DNA of 53,448 nt from Paenibacillaceae bacterium (GTDB lineage: Bacteria > Bacillota > Bacilli > Paenibacillales > Paenibacillaceae), in contig CAAFUF010000014.1 of the NCBI GenBank assembly GCA_900766135.1, forward strand, positions 1 to 53,448. The letters run 5' to 3'. Below the pieces are notes generated by a model. That model saw only the letters and a program-made list of their open reading frames with translations, did not search any database and had not been told where the DNA came from. A program made the translations under genes and the position numbers. How positions within the stretch are numbered: position 1 is the stretch's first letter; every line of letters starts with the position of its first letter. Shown piece by piece: positions 8,817-17,241 of this stretch.

Positions 8817-9089
8817 TTAGGCTTGAGCCTGAAGAGCGTTCAATTTTTTAGCCAAGCGGGATTTCTTGCGGGCAGCTGCATTCTTGTGGATCAAACCTTT
8901 GGTAACGGCTTTGTCCAATTTTTTAGTAGCAGCCACAAAAGCAGCTTTAGCTGCTTCAACTTCGTTGTTCGCCAGAGCGGTGTCGGCAGTTTTCACGGCC
9001 GTACGCAGGGCGGATTTTTGCGAAGCGTTCAGCGCGCGGCGTTTGTCGCTCGTCTTTACGCGTTTGATTGCGGATTTAATGTTAGGCAT
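8817..9089 (-). CDS. rpsT: 30S ribosomal protein S20
   Basis: Small-subunit ribosomal protein that binds 16S rRNA early in assembly. The 90-residue, strongly basic protein begins MPNIKSAIKRVKTSDKRR, the S20 signature, and continues with the helical hairpin typical of the family, including GLIHKNAAARKKSRLAKKLN near the end. The open frame extends ten codons upstream, but AGGAGGT fits the ATG at 9089. It is transcribed away from gpr, from its own promoter to a strong terminator. Confidence 0.95.
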   Translation of the reverse strand: MPNIKSAIKRVKTSDKRRALNASQKSALRTAVKTADTALANNEVEAAKAAFVAATKKLDKAVTKGLIHKNAAARKKSRLAKKLNALQAQA

Positions 9090-9143
9090 TGCATTCACCT
9101 CCTGTAAAGCATAGTTCAACCCAGATGATTCACAACTTAAAAT

Positions 9144-9172
9144 ATTTTATCACGCAAGATAGCAAAAAGCAA
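9144..9172 (-). promoter_or_regulatory. Predicted sigma-A promoter of rpsT
   Basis: On the minus strand TTGCTT (9172-9167) and TAAAAT (9149-9144) are separated by exactly 17 bases, about 55 bases upstream of the rpsT start. The AT-rich surroundings fit a strong housekeeping promoter. Confidence 0.6.
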
Positions 9173-9233
9173 TAAATTCATCATACCGAATCTCTCGAAT
9201 TCGCGCAAGTTTTGCAGCCGAAACCGAAGGCAT

Positions 9234-9263
9234 GCATAAACGCTTTCCCTCTCCCGCACAATA
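9234..9263 (+). promoter_or_regulatory. Candidate forespore (sigma F/G) promoter of gpr
   Basis: GCATA at 9234-9238 and CACAATA at 9257-9263, spaced 18 bases, resemble the GHATR / CATnnTA pattern of forespore sigma factors. gpr of Bacillus is known to be transcribed by sigma F and sigma G. The -10 match is partial, so this is a suggestion. Confidence 0.4.
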
Positions 9264-9295
9264 AAGGCAATCAGAGGAAATGGAGGTCATATGGC

Positions 9296-10309
9296 ATGAA
9301 TTTGGACTTGCGGGAGTATTCCGTACGCACCGACTTGGCCGTTGAATCGAAGGAAATCGCGGAGACGGCCCATGGCGGGCCAGTTCCCGGACTGAACGAG
9401 CAGGTCGAGGAGCAGGACGGAATCAAGATCACCCGGCTGGATGTGACCGATGAAGCAGCCTCGCGGCAAATCGGACGAATTCAGGGGCATTACGTGACGC
9501 TGGAGGTTCCCGGCCTCCGGAATCAGGATACCGAGCTGCAGGAGAAGGTCGCCGCCGCGTTCGCGAAGGAGTTTACCGCATTTTTAAATAAAATCGGGGT
9601 CGGAACCGGTGCCAAGACGCTGATCGTCGGCCTGGGCAACTGGAACGTCACGCCGGATGCGCTTGGTCCGCTGGTGGTGGAAAATGTGATGGTCACCCGC
9701 CATTACTTCGAGCTGACGCCGGACCAGGTGGCGCCGGGCTACCGCGAGGTCAGCGCGATCGCTCCCGGGGTGCTGGGGATTACCGGCATCGAATCAAGCG
9801 AAGTGGTACAGGGGATCGTGGATCGGACGCGACCGGATCTGATCATCGCCATTGATGCGCTGGCTTCGCGCTCGTTGGAGCGGGTGAACACGACGATCCA
9901 GATCGCGGACATCGGCATCCATCCCGGCTCAGGGATCGGTAACAAGCGCAGGGGGCTAACCAAGGAAATTCTGGGCGTGCCTTGCATCGCCATCGGCGTA
10001 CCCACGGTGTGCTACGCGTCCACGATCGTCAATAATGTATTCGATTTGATGAAAAGCCATTTCAATCAAGAGAGCGACGACGGGAATGCGCCCACCAAAC
10101 AGATCATGGGCATGCTGAACGACCTAAGCGAAAGCGAACGGCTGGGTCTCGTCAAAGAGGTGCTCGAACCGCTGGGCCATGACCTGATCGTCACCCCGAA
10201 GGAAATCGACGAGTTCATCGAAGACGTGGCCAACGTGATCGCCAGCGGTCTGAACATCTCGCTGCACGAGGCGGTTACGCCGGACAACGTGGCATCTTAC
10301 ACCCATTAA
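9296..10309 (+). CDS. gpr: Germination protease GPR, spore
   Basis: Aspartic-type endopeptidase (family A25) that degrades small acid-soluble spore proteins at germination. It is made as a zymogen in the forespore and removes its own N-terminal propeptide. The protein has 337 residues, close to the Bacillus length (about 370). Recognisable stretches include LREYSVRTDLAVES near the N-terminus, the self-processing region, and LIVGLGNWNVTPDALGP, DLIIAIDALASR and GIHPGSGIGNKR in the core. The open frame begins 28 codons earlier, but GGAGG at 9282-9286 selects the ATG at 9296. It lies head-to-head with rpsT and is followed by a strong terminator. Confidence 0.93.
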   Translation: MNLDLREYSVRTDLAVESKEIAETAHGGPVPGLNEQVEEQDGIKITRLDVTDEAASRQIGRIQGHYVTLEVPGLRNQDTELQEKVAAAFAKEFTAFLNKIGVGTGAKTLIVGLGNWNVTPDALGPLVVENVMVTRHYFELTPDQVAPGYREVSAIAPGVLGITGIESSEVVQGIVDRTRPDLIIAIDALASRSLERVNTTIQIADIGIHPGSGIGNKRRGLTKEILGVPCIAIGVPTVCYASTIVNNVFDLMKSHFNQESDDGNAPTKQIMGMLNDLSESERLGLVKEVLEPLGHDLIVTPKEIDEFIEDVANVIASGLNISLHEAVTPDNVASYTH

Positions 10310-10342
10310 CGCCGCGTTCGCATCTTCCTCCCGAATCTCAAG

Positions 10343-10375
10343 GAAATCCGCGAATCTAGCGGATTTCTTTTTTTT
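10343..10375 (+). terminator. Intrinsic terminator of gpr
   Basis: GAAATCCGC (10343-10351) pairs exactly with GCGGATTTC (10359-10367) around a 7-base loop, followed by eight T (10368-10375). A textbook intrinsic terminator. Confidence 0.92.
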
Positions 10376-10451
10376 GTGAGAATTCGAGGTTCTAGCCCTT
10401 GAACTAGGTTCATAGATTTGGAATATAGTTTGAAAGCGGCTGGAGGAGGAC

Positions 10452-11852
10452 ATGCATATGAAATTCAAGGCTTGGAATCTAGGAAAAATGAGACGAAATC
10501 TGCTACATGTTTTGGCGCTGGGACGCACATTTCTGCTGTTGTCGGTCATGTCGGTGATCTTCTTCATCATGCTGGGGGTGCTGGGCATCGCCGAGAAAAA
10601 CCTGAATACCTCTCCGGTCTCTTCGATGAAGGGGCTGGCGGCCTCGCTGTCGAGCGGATTTTTCATGGATATGGTTGGCATGGAGCTGCCGCACGCGGCT
10701 AGCGAGAAGCAGGTGCCGGCGATTTCGGGGCGGCAGATGACGAATTTCGTCTTTCAGCTGTTGACGGACGTCAATCCGTCCGATCCGAAAAGCCTGGTCG
10801 CCCGCGAAGTTCCAGGTCTGGGCGCGGACAGCCCGATCCTGCTGCGTACCGGCTCCGGCAACGGCACGGCCCAGGCGCCCGAGGATTACCGGCCGGGTGC
10901 GGGAGCTGACGGCAGCGCGCCGGATCACCCGGAGCCGAATGGCGAAGAAGGCGGGGAGGATGCGGACCCGGGAGCGGGCGGCGCCGATCCGGGCGGAGCG
11001 CAGCCGCCGGCGGAGGAGCCCGGGAAGACGGACGGCTCGTCCGGAGACCAAGGGGAGCCTTCGATCAAGCCCGGCAACAAAAACATCGTGATGATCTATC
11101 ATTCGCACCCGCAAGAATCCTTTAATCCGGTGCTGGGCACCAATATAGATAATCCGAGCTCGGCAGAAGACAAGAAGAACGTCGGCCTGGTCGGCGAGGC
11201 GCTGGCGAATGAGCTGGAACGCAAAGGCGTCGCCACCTTGCACTCGTTCGAAAATTATGCGTCCAAGGTGAGCAATTACAACTACAACTATTCATATAAA
11301 TATTCACGAGAGACCGTGAAGCAGGCGATGGCCGAGAACGGCAAGCTGCAATATTTTATCGACATTCATCGCGACTCGCAGCGCCACGACAAAACGACCA
11401 CGACCATCGACGGCGTGAATTACGCCCAGGTGTATTTCATTATCGGGCACGGGAACGAGAATTGGCGCGAGAATGAGAGATTCGCCAGCTCGATCCATGA
11501 ACGGCTGGAGAAGGCTTATCCCGGGATTTCCAGAGGCATCTGGGGGAAGACGTCTTCTCAAGGCAATGGGGAATACAACCAGTCGCTGTCGCCGAACAGC
11601 GTCTTGATCGAAATCGGCGGCATCGACAATAGCGAGGAAGAATTGGAGCGCACCGCCAAGGTGTTGGCCGGGATTTTAGCTGATCTGTATTGGGAAAGCC
11701 AGGACGCGGAGAAAGCGGGCAAGCTGACGAAGAGCGGTACGAACGGCATCGCGAACGGCGGAGCGAGCAACTCCAAGAAGGGCGCAAATAACTCAAGCAA
11801 AGGTGCAAGTCCTAGCTCGCCGAAGTCCGGGGAAACGAGCAAGAAATCTTGA
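10452..11852 (+). CDS. spoIIP: Stage II sporulation protein P, peptidoglycan hydrolase
   Basis: Membrane-anchored amidase/endopeptidase that acts with SpoIID and SpoIIM to thin septal peptidoglycan during engulfment. The 466-residue protein has a basic N-terminus, one membrane helix (about residues 22-45), a long Gly/Pro/Glu-rich linker (about 130-210) and the catalytic domain with NIVMIYHSHPQESF, QYFIDIHRDSQRHD and LIEIGGIDNSEEE, which carry the His and Glu positions typical of the amidase-like fold. A low-complexity Ser/Lys/Gly tail ends it. GGAGGAGG precedes both ATG 10452 and ATG 10458; the second has better spacing, so the true protein may be two residues shorter. Confidence 0.92.
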   Translation: MHMKFKAWNLGKMRRNLLHVLALGRTFLLLSVMSVIFFIMLGVLGIAEKNLNTSPVSSMKGLAASLSSGFFMDMVGMELPHAASEKQVPAISGRQMTNFVFQLLTDVNPSDPKSLVAREVPGLGADSPILLRTGSGNGTAQAPEDYRPGAGADGSAPDHPEPNGEEGGEDADPGAGGADPGGAQPPAEEPGKTDGSSGDQGEPSIKPGNKNIVMIYHSHPQESFNPVLGTNIDNPSSAEDKKNVGLVGEALANELERKGVATLHSFENYASKVSNYNYNYSYKYSRETVKQAMAENGKLQYFIDIHRDSQRHDKTTTTIDGVNYAQVYFIIGHGNENWRENERFASSIHERLEKAYPGISRGIWGKTSSQGNGEYNQSLSPNSVLIEIGGIDNSEEELERTAKVLAGILADLYWESQDAEKAGKLTKSGTNGIANGGASNSKKGANNSSKGASPSSPKSGETSKKS

Positions 11853-11886
11853 TTCGAGGAATGAACGAAGCGACGGGGGGATGGAT

Positions 11887-12405
11887 ATGGCAAAAATGTT
11901 TCGTAAAACATTGGTATACGGCCTTTTGCTGGCGGCGGGGGTGACGCTGGGAATGCAGCTTGCCGAAAGCGGAACAACCTCGGTATTCGGCCCCGGCTTT
12001 CAAACCGGCGGGACAACCGTGGGCACCAACGGACCATCCATGGCATATCCCTATCCGCAGCCGCAGCCGCAGCAATATAGCAACGGCTGGACAGCCGGCT
12101 CCACCCCCGTCTGGACAACCGGTCAAGGCAACGCCGCGCCGCAGGGAACGACAGGCGGGTACAACCCGGCTACCGGCTACGGCTACGCTCCCACCTCATC
12201 CGGGACAGCCGCGCCAAGCACAACGGCTGACGGTTCAGCCGCCCCGGTGGGCGGCCAGGCGATGCAAACGCCAGCGGACTTGCTGATGCCGCCGCCGTCG
12301 CCTCCGGCCATCGACCGATTTGCCGACAAAGCGGCCCACCTGCTGCAGCAGGCGTCCCAGAAGAGCATTCATTGGGTGGCCTCCTTGTTTGGTCCCGGCG
12401 AATGA
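11887..12405 (+). CDS. YqxA-like membrane-anchored protein (DUF3679-like)
   Basis: Function unknown. The 172-residue protein has an N-terminal hydrophobic segment (LVYGLLLAAGVTLGMQLAES), then a long Pro/Gln/Thr/Gly-rich region, and a short helical C-terminus around IDRFADKAAHLLQQASQKS. Length pattern and position directly after spoIIP match B. subtilis yqxA, which I remember as a DUF3679 protein between spoIIP and lepA; the assignment rests mainly on synteny. GGGGGG at 11875-11880 suits the ATG at 11887 better than the one at 11881. The gene lies 34 bases after spoIIP and is probably cotranscribed. In Bacillus lepA follows; here 11 kb of sugar genes intervene. Confidence 0.65.
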   Translation: MAKMFRKTLVYGLLLAAGVTLGMQLAESGTTSVFGPGFQTGGTTVGTNGPSMAYPYPQPQPQQYSNGWTAGSTPVWTTGQGNAAPQGTTGGYNPATGYGYAPTSSGTAAPSTTADGSAAPVGGQAMQTPADLLMPPPSPPAIDRFADKAAHLLQQASQKSIHWVASLFGPGE

Positions 12406-12415
12406 AATAACGGTT

Positions 12416-12474
12416 TATAACGAATGGTGGATTTGTTATACTGTTGTTATCTTGTTATGAATCCGTTCGTTATA
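12416..12474. promoter_or_regulatory. Inverted operator-like motifs at the first LacI gene
   Basis: TATAACGAATGG (12416-12427) and CCGTTCGTTATA (12463-12474) form an inverted pair whose arms agree at 11 of 12 bases, flanking a candidate promoter. The pentamer GTTAT occurs five times between 12435 and 12480. The same motif recurs at 17143-17154 before the GH113 operon. The likely binder is the LacI-family protein encoded immediately downstream, implying autoregulation; this is inference. Confidence 0.55.
12433..12461 (+). promoter_or_regulatory. Candidate promoter of the first LacI gene
   Basis: TTGTTA (12433-12438) and TATGAA (12456-12461) are 17 bases apart, between the two arms of the operator-like inverted pair. 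The -10 is only a 4/6 match. Confidence 0.4.
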
Positions 12475-12497
12475 CGTTATTTCGGAGGTTAGAATCC

Positions 12498-13577
12498 TTG
12501 AAGAAAATCACGATGCAGCAAATCGCCGACCATTTGGGCGTTTCGAAATTCGTCGTATCCAAAGCTCTGTCCGGTAAGGGCGGGGTCAACGAGCAGACCC
12601 GGGAGCGGGTGATTCAAGCCGCCTCCCAGCTTGGGTATTTCAACCAGAAGAACGGCTACGTCAAGAACGTCATCGCCTCGGGAACCGCATTGCCGACGCC
12701 GGCCGGCAAGCAGTCGGTGCTGGTATTGATGCCCAATATCCGGTTCCAGAACAAGGAATCGCTGTATTGGGGCAGGCTGCTGGAGGGCATCTCCCGGGAA
12801 CTGGAGGCACAGGGGCTGGGAATGATCATCGTATCCGAACCCCGGGGCGACAATTTCATCAACATCCTGAACCCCGACGGGATTCTGGGGATGATCGGGG
12901 TCGGGCAAATTGCCACCCCGTTCTTGCTGGAGGTCCACCGGATCGGGCTGCCGATGGTGCTTGTCGATCATGAGGACCCGCTGATTCCGAGCGACACGGT
13001 CTTCGCGAACAATGTTGACGGCATGGCCCGCCTGACCAACCATTTGATCGGCCTGGGGCACCGGGAACTGCATTTCTTGGGCAATTCGGCGTTCTCCCGC
13101 AGCTTCCGGGACCGCTGGAGCGGCTTTCGCAGCGTCTTGGAGGAGAACGGCTTGACGCCGCAGTCTCCGGATGATCCGATGCTGCAGCTGGAAGGCATCG
13201 ATACCGGGGCTTACGGCACGGAGTTGCATGGGTGGCTAGAGCGGCGAAAAGCGGCGGGGGCGCTCCCGACCGCGTTGGTCTGCGCGAACGACTCCATTGC
13301 CATTCATGCCTGCTCCGTCCTTCGAGAAATTGGCCTCAACGTACCCGGCGATATCGTGGTCAGCGGGTTTGACAATATCGACGACGCGGCCCGCCACATT
13401 CCGGCCATCACAACCATCAACGTGCCGAAGGAGGACCTCGGCCAGCGTGCGGTGAGAAAGCTGTTGGATCGGCTCGCCCATCCGGACGCGCCGCAGGAGA
13501 AAATCATGATTTCCGTCGAAACGGTGTACCGGGATTCCACTGCCGAGCCGAGCCGAACGGCCGAGGGGACGATCTAA
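12498..13577 (+). CDS. LacI-family transcriptional regulator of the mannan island (first)
   Basis: Sugar-responsive repressor, 359 residues. An N-terminal helix-turn-helix (ITMQQIADHLGVSKFVVSKALSG) and hinge are followed by a periplasmic-binding-protein-like effector domain with LVLMPNIRFQNK, ANNVDGMARLTNHLIGLGHRELHFLG and DIVVSGFDNIDDA. I place the start at TTG 12498, because GGAGGT at 12484-12489 is 8 bases before it and the HTH begins at once; the frame is open from 12444. The helix-turn-helix has FVVSKALSG in place of the usual TVSRALNG. It lies tail-to-tail with GH130_1, with operator-like repeats upstream, and probably controls itself and the GH113 operon. Confidence 0.88.
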   Translation: MKKITMQQIADHLGVSKFVVSKALSGKGGVNEQTRERVIQAASQLGYFNQKNGYVKNVIASGTALPTPAGKQSVLVLMPNIRFQNKESLYWGRLLEGISRELEAQGLGMIIVSEPRGDNFINILNPDGILGMIGVGQIATPFLLEVHRIGLPMVLVDHEDPLIPSDTVFANNVDGMARLTNHLIGLGHRELHFLGNSAFSRSFRDRWSGFRSVLEENGLTPQSPDDPMLQLEGIDTGAYGTELHGWLERRKAAGALPTALVCANDSIAIHACSVLREIGLNVPGDIVVSGFDNIDDAARHIPAITTINVPKEDLGQRAVRKLLDRLAHPDAPQEKIMISVETVYRDSTAEPSRTAEGTI

Positions 13578-13610
13578 CCCCTCAATCCTGCGGAAATATC
13601 CCCAAAAGAC

Positions 13611-13648
13611 GAGCTGCCAAGGAATCCATCCCTGGCAGCTCGCTTTTT
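13611..13648. terminator. Bidirectional terminator between lacI and GH130_1 genes
   Basis: A 12-bp stem (13611-13622 with 13629-13640, one mismatch) is followed by GCTTTTTT on the plus strand and by GTCTTTT on the minus strand. It lies between convergent genes and should stop both. Confidence 0.8.
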
Positions 13649-13658
13649 TATACGTGAT

Positions 13659-14843
13659 CTACAGGTTTAAGTTCAGATATTGTGCATTTCGCTTGATCAA
13701 GTCGATTCGTTGCTGCACGCAAGCGTAGGAGCGCAGCGGATCCTCCGGCGTGTTCAGCACGTAATCGAGCAGCCGCTCCACCGTCGTCGTTGCGACATGG
13801 ATGCGCGTATCGGAGGACGCGTAATAGATGAAGACGTCGCCGTTGTCGCGGGCGATGACGCCATTGCAAAACACGACGTTGGACACGTCGCCCACGCGCT
13901 CCTCGCCTTCCGGCGCGATCAGATGGCCGCCCGGCCGATGCGTAACGCGCTGCGGCTCCCGCAGATCGGAGAGGAAGGCGTACAGCACATAACGCAGCCC
14001 GGCCGCCGTTCCCCGCACGCCATGGGCGATGTGCAGCCAGCCTTTATCCGTTTTGATCGGCGCCGGACCTTGGCCGTTCTTGACCTCTTTAATCGTGTGG
14101 TATTTGCGGTCGTCGACGATGATTTCCTCGTCGATGACCGCCCGCTCGATCGAGTCGGACAACCCCCAGCCGATGCCGCCGCCGGAGCCGGCGTCGATGA
14201 AGCCGTCCTGCGGACGGGTATAGAACGCGTATTTCCCGTTAACGAATTTGGGGTGCAGCACCACATTGCGCTGCTGCGGTGATTTCGTCTTCAGGTCGGC
14301 CAGCCGTTCCCAAGCGACCAGGTCCCTGGTGCGGGCGATGCCGCATTGGGCTACGGCGCTCGACAAATCCCCGCGCGGCGCATCGGGATCCTTGCGCTCC
14401 GTGCAGAACAGGCCGTAAATCCAGCCGTCTTCATGCTGCACGACTCGCATGTCGTAAACGTTGACGTCCGGATCGTCGGTCTCCGGCATGATTACCGGCT
14501 TATCCCAGAAACGGAAGCCGTCAATGCCGTTATCGCTTTCGGCTACGGCGAAGAACGATTTGCGGTCTACGCCCTCGACGCGGGCAATCAGGTAGCATTT
14601 ACCGTTTAGCTCGATGGCACCCGGATTAAATACGCCGTTGACGCCGAGGCGTTCGGAGAAATACGGATTCGTAGCCGGATTAAAATCGTATTTCCATATG
14701 AGCGGCGCATGCTCCGCCGTCAATACCGGATAACGGTAGCGGTCGTACACCCCGTTTCCATTGGGCATTTTCTCGTTCCGGCGCCCGATGAGTCGTTCGT
14801 AGCGTTCGGTGAGGTGCTGTTTTCTTTCGTCAAATAAGCTCAT
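13659..14843 (-). CDS. GH130 subfamily 1 phosphorylase, probable 4-O-beta-D-mannosyl-D-glucose phosphorylase
   Basis: Cytoplasmic inverting phosphorylase that would cleave mannosyl-beta-1,4-glucose with phosphate into mannose 1-phosphate and glucose. The 394-residue five-bladed propeller contains NPGAIELNGKCYLIARVEG, which I associate with GH130_1. The Asp in NVYDMRVV falls at residue 131, the general-acid position I recall for the Bacteroides enzyme. GPAPIKTDKGWLHIAHGV is another family block. No signal peptide. GGAGG precedes the ATG. It is the last gene of an operon with the cellobiose 2-epimerase and GH113 enzyme, which would supply its substrate. The gene itself shows no proof of disaccharide specificity; context supports it. 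Confidence 0.85.
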   Translation of the reverse strand: MSLFDERKQHLTERYERLIGRRNEKMPNGNGVYDRYRYPVLTAEHAPLIWKYDFNPATNPYFSERLGVNGVFNPGAIELNGKCYLIARVEGVDRKSFFAVAESDNGIDGFRFWDKPVIMPETDDPDVNVYDMRVVQHEDGWIYGLFCTERKDPDAPRGDLSSAVAQCGIARTRDLVAWERLADLKTKSPQQRNVVLHPKFVNGKYAFYTRPQDGFIDAGSGGGIGWGLSDSIERAVIDEEIIVDDRKYHTIKEVKNGQGPAPIKTDKGWLHIAHGVRGTAAGLRYVLYAFLSDLREPQRVTHRPGGHLIAPEGEERVGDVSNVVFCNGVIARDNGDVFIYYASSDTRIHVATTTVERLLDYVLNTPEDPLRSYACVQQRIDLIKRNAQYLNLNL

Positions 14844-14879
14844 TCTAAATTTCCTCCGATCAATAAAAATGAATGATGG

Positions 14880-16076
14880 CTACAGCTCGCGTTCCAGACG
14901 TTCCAGCATTTCCAGGCATGCGCGGCTGTTGTGGTACGGGCATTTCCACGGGCTGACCTTCGGCTCGCCCGGCAACGGAACGCCGCCTCGGTCCACGCCC
15001 CAGAACCATTCGCCGTTCTCGCGGTCCACCAGATACGCTTGGATAAAGCTCCAGGAATTCGCCGCAGCCGCCCGATACTTCCGATCTCCGGTCATTTGGT
15101 AGGCGTTGTAGAAGCCAACCATCGCTTCCGCTTGCGGCCACCAGTCTTTGTTGTCATCGGTCAGGCCGTTCGGATCGGCTTCGTTCCATAGGCCGCCGTC
15201 CCGGTCTACGCCTTCCGCATACACGGCTTCCGCCATCGCCGCGGCGATTTCCTTCACGCGCTGCAGCAGCACGGGATCGCCCAACACCTCGGCGGCCTCG
15301 ACGAGCAGCCAGCTGCCCTCGATATCATGGCCATACGAGACGTGATGTCCCTTAACTTGCCAGCCGTCATCGAAGAACAGCAGAAAGCGGGCGGTTTTCG
15401 GATCGATGATATGCTCCAGCGTCACTTCGATCAGCTCGGACAAGCTGGTTTGCAGCTCGGGGGATTTCCATACCCGGTACAGATTGGTGTACGCCTCCAG
15501 CACGTGCAGGTGCGTATTCATCGATTTCTTTTCGTTTAAATCCTTGTTGCTGAGACTTAAGTCTTCGGTGGGTTTCCAGTCGCGGGACAAGGCTTCGACA
15601 TAACCTTTATGAACCGGATCATAGCTGTGCTGCTCCAACAGGCGGTAAAGGACGACCGCACTTTCCAAGGCCTCGGCGGTGGAGGTCGCGCGGTAATATT
15701 CGGCCAAAGCGTAAATGACGAACGCTTGCCCGTAGACCTGCTTTTTGTCCTGAACCGGACGACCTTGGGCATCCACCATCCAATAAAAGCCGCCGTGCCG
15801 GGGATCCGCAAAAAACGTCTTCAGGTAATCATAAGCACGCTCCGCCATCTCCAGGTATTTCGGAACAGGGAAGAGGCGGTAGGCAGAGGCAAAGGTCCAA
15901 AGGATCCGGGCGTGCAGCACGAGTCCTTTATCGGCCTCGGGATGTTTATTGAGGTGTTGATCGATGTATCCGATAAAGCCGCCATGCTGCAGGTCCATCG
16001 TATGTTCGATCCAGAAGGGGAGAATATTGCCCTGCACCTCCTGCTGCAGCTGTAATTTCCAATCATGGGTTTCCAC
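14880..16076 (-). CDS. Cellobiose/mannobiose 2-epimerase (AGE superfamily)
   Basis: Epimerises the reducing-end sugar of beta-1,4-disaccharides at C2. In a mannan pathway it converts mannobiose to mannosyl-glucose for the GH130_1 enzyme encoded next. It is an (alpha/alpha)6-barrel protein of 398 residues. Hallmarks are MNTHLHVLEAYTNLYR, SYGHDIEGSWLL, KDWWPQAEAMVGFYNAYQ and WKCPYHNSRACLEM, containing three His (about residues 189, 250 and 382) at the positions of the catalytic histidines of known cellobiose 2-epimerases. A GTG at 16085 overlaps the GGAGG; the GTG at 16076 is properly spaced, so I use it. It then overlaps the GH113 gene by 14 bases, suggesting translational coupling. Confidence 0.88.
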   Translation of the reverse strand: METHDWKLQLQQEVQGNILPFWIEHTMDLQHGGFIGYIDQHLNKHPEADKGLVLHARILWTFASAYRLFPVPKYLEMAERAYDYLKTFFADPRHGGFYWMVDAQGRPVQDKKQVYGQAFVIYALAEYYRATSTAEALESAVVLYRLLEQHSYDPVHKGYVEALSRDWKPTEDLSLSNKDLNEKKSMNTHLHVLEAYTNLYRVWKSPELQTSLSELIEVTLEHIIDPKTARFLLFFDDGWQVKGHHVSYGHDIEGSWLLVEAAEVLGDPVLLQRVKEIAAAMAEAVYAEGVDRDGGLWNEADPNGLTDDNKDWWPQAEAMVGFYNAYQMTGDRKYRAAAANSWSFIQAYLVDRENGEWFWGVDRGGVPLPGEPKVSPWKCPYHNSRACLEMLERLEREL

Positions 16077-17052
16077 GTAAAACACCTCCTTCTCTCTCTA
16101 TCGCGCTTCGCTTGGCGGCATAGGCCTCGGCCACGACCGTCTCCGCTTGCTTGCCGTATATGCAGTAACCATCCTGCGTTGCCGCCTGGTTCCGATCGTA
16201 CAGCCGGGCGGGCCAATCCCACAGCATAAAGCCGCGGACCCAATCGCGCTCCCCGCATGTTTGCAGCATCGTGCGGTAATATTCCGCTTGCTCGGTCTCG
16301 CTAACTGCGCCTTGGAGCGTCCAGTCATTCGGGAGGTTCGCCGAACCGATGCGGCTCGGACAACCGGCTTCCATAAACATAAACGGCTTGTCGAATCTCC
16401 GGACAACGCTTTCAATTCGATCCAACTGATGATCCCAGTCCCCGATCGGGTAGTATCCGCTTGAACTGATCAGGTCCAATGCATCCCACCACGTGACGTT
16501 ATCCTCTTGGTATTTGTCGCAGTTGTACGTCAGCGGTCCCTGATAAACCTGACGGACGTCGGCGATCAAGGCGCGCCATTCCGCTTCCCGCCGGTCGGTT
16601 TGCACCATTTCGCAGCCGATGCAGAACATCTCGCACCCGGTCTCCTCGGCAATATGCGCGTAATGCAGAATGAAAGCCCGGTAGGAAGCAAACCAGTCGG
16701 ACCATTTCGGTTCGCAAGGGACGTCTTTGTCGAAAAAGTTAATGTGGGCCCGCCAAGTTCCGTCCGCGCAGTTCACGATCGGCTTTAGGCAAACCTTCAG
16801 CCCTAACGAATGCGCCTTACGAATCGCCCATACGACTTCCTCGTCGGTTACCGTCGGCGCCTCCCAGTACGGGATTTCCGTCGAGAAGGCCGTCGCTTGC
16901 AATGCGGCAAAGGCGATGGCCGTCCAATTATTGCCAGTGACCTTAGCCATCGTCTCCATGGAGTGAGCCGCGGTTGCGTTCCCCCAAGTGCCCCTAACGC
17001 CCGTAAACCCCCAGGTCATCCCGGCGATATACGGTTCGATCGTTTGTATCAT
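16063..17052 (-). CDS. GH113-family beta-mannanase, intracellular
   Basis: Probable retaining beta-1,4-mannanase or manno-oligosaccharide hydrolase. The 329-residue (beta/alpha)8 protein matches the GH113 pattern: GFTGVRGTWGN near the start, VCLKPIVNCADGTWRAHINF, GCEMFCIGCEM and KPFMFMEAGCP. The Glu in IGCEM (residue 148) and in FMEAGC (residue 228) lie 80 apart, as do the acid/base and nucleophile (151 and 231) I recall for the Alicyclobacillus enzyme. It lacks a signal peptide, so it acts on imported oligosaccharides. The frame begins with GTG at 17061, but GGGGTGA suits the ATG at 17052. First gene of the GH113-epimerase-GH130_1 operon; both operator motif families of the island lie upstream. 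Confidence 0.85.
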   Translation of the reverse strand: MIQTIEPYIAGMTWGFTGVRGTWGNATAAHSMETMAKVTGNNWTAIAFAALQATAFSTEIPYWEAPTVTDEEVVWAIRKAHSLGLKVCLKPIVNCADGTWRAHINFFDKDVPCEPKWSDWFASYRAFILHYAHIAEETGCEMFCIGCEMVQTDRREAEWRALIADVRQVYQGPLTYNCDKYQEDNVTWWDALDLISSSGYYPIGDWDHQLDRIESVVRRFDKPFMFMEAGCPSRIGSANLPNDWTLQGAVSETEQAEYYRTMLQTCGERDWVRGFMLWDWPARLYDRNQAATQDGYCIYGKQAETVVAEAYAAKRSAIEREGGVLRGNP

Positions 17053-17089
17053 TGATTTCACCCCGTGTTCTTGTAGTTTTCGGAATTTG

Positions 17090-17154
17090 TTAGGTTATGT
17101 TATAAATTTTATGATAACAAATCATCCGTGATGCCATAACTATATAACGAATGA
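17090..17154 (-). promoter_or_regulatory. Control region of the GH113-epimerase-GH130_1 operon with two operator motif types
   Basis: Between the GH113 start and the lacI terminator lie TTAGGTTAT (17090-17098) and TATAACGAATGA (17143-17154). The first equals one arm of the palindrome before the binding-protein gene (18455-18474). The second equals the motif around the first LacI gene. Several -10-like AT-rich hexamers lie between, but no clear -35 partner. I infer joint control by both LacI proteins. Confidence 0.5.
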
Positions 17155-17213
17155 ACGGGGGATTCAACCTTTTAATTTTAGGATTTGTTAGCGTAGAGTT
17201 GCCCTAAAGATAC

Positions 17214-17241
17214 AAAAAAACCGCCGATTACTCGGCGGTTT
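17214..17241 (-). terminator. Intrinsic terminator overlapping the end of the second LacI gene
   Basis: On the minus strand AAACCGCCGA (17241-17232) pairs with TCGGCGGTTT (17227-17218), followed by a run of T (17220-17214). The stem includes the last codons of the gene, so terminator and coding sequence share bases. Confidence 0.88.

Noticed and set aside
10405..10440. Sigma E promoter for spoIIP
   Set aside because: A CATAGATT -10-like word is present, but no matching -35 lies at the right distance, so I did not annotate it.
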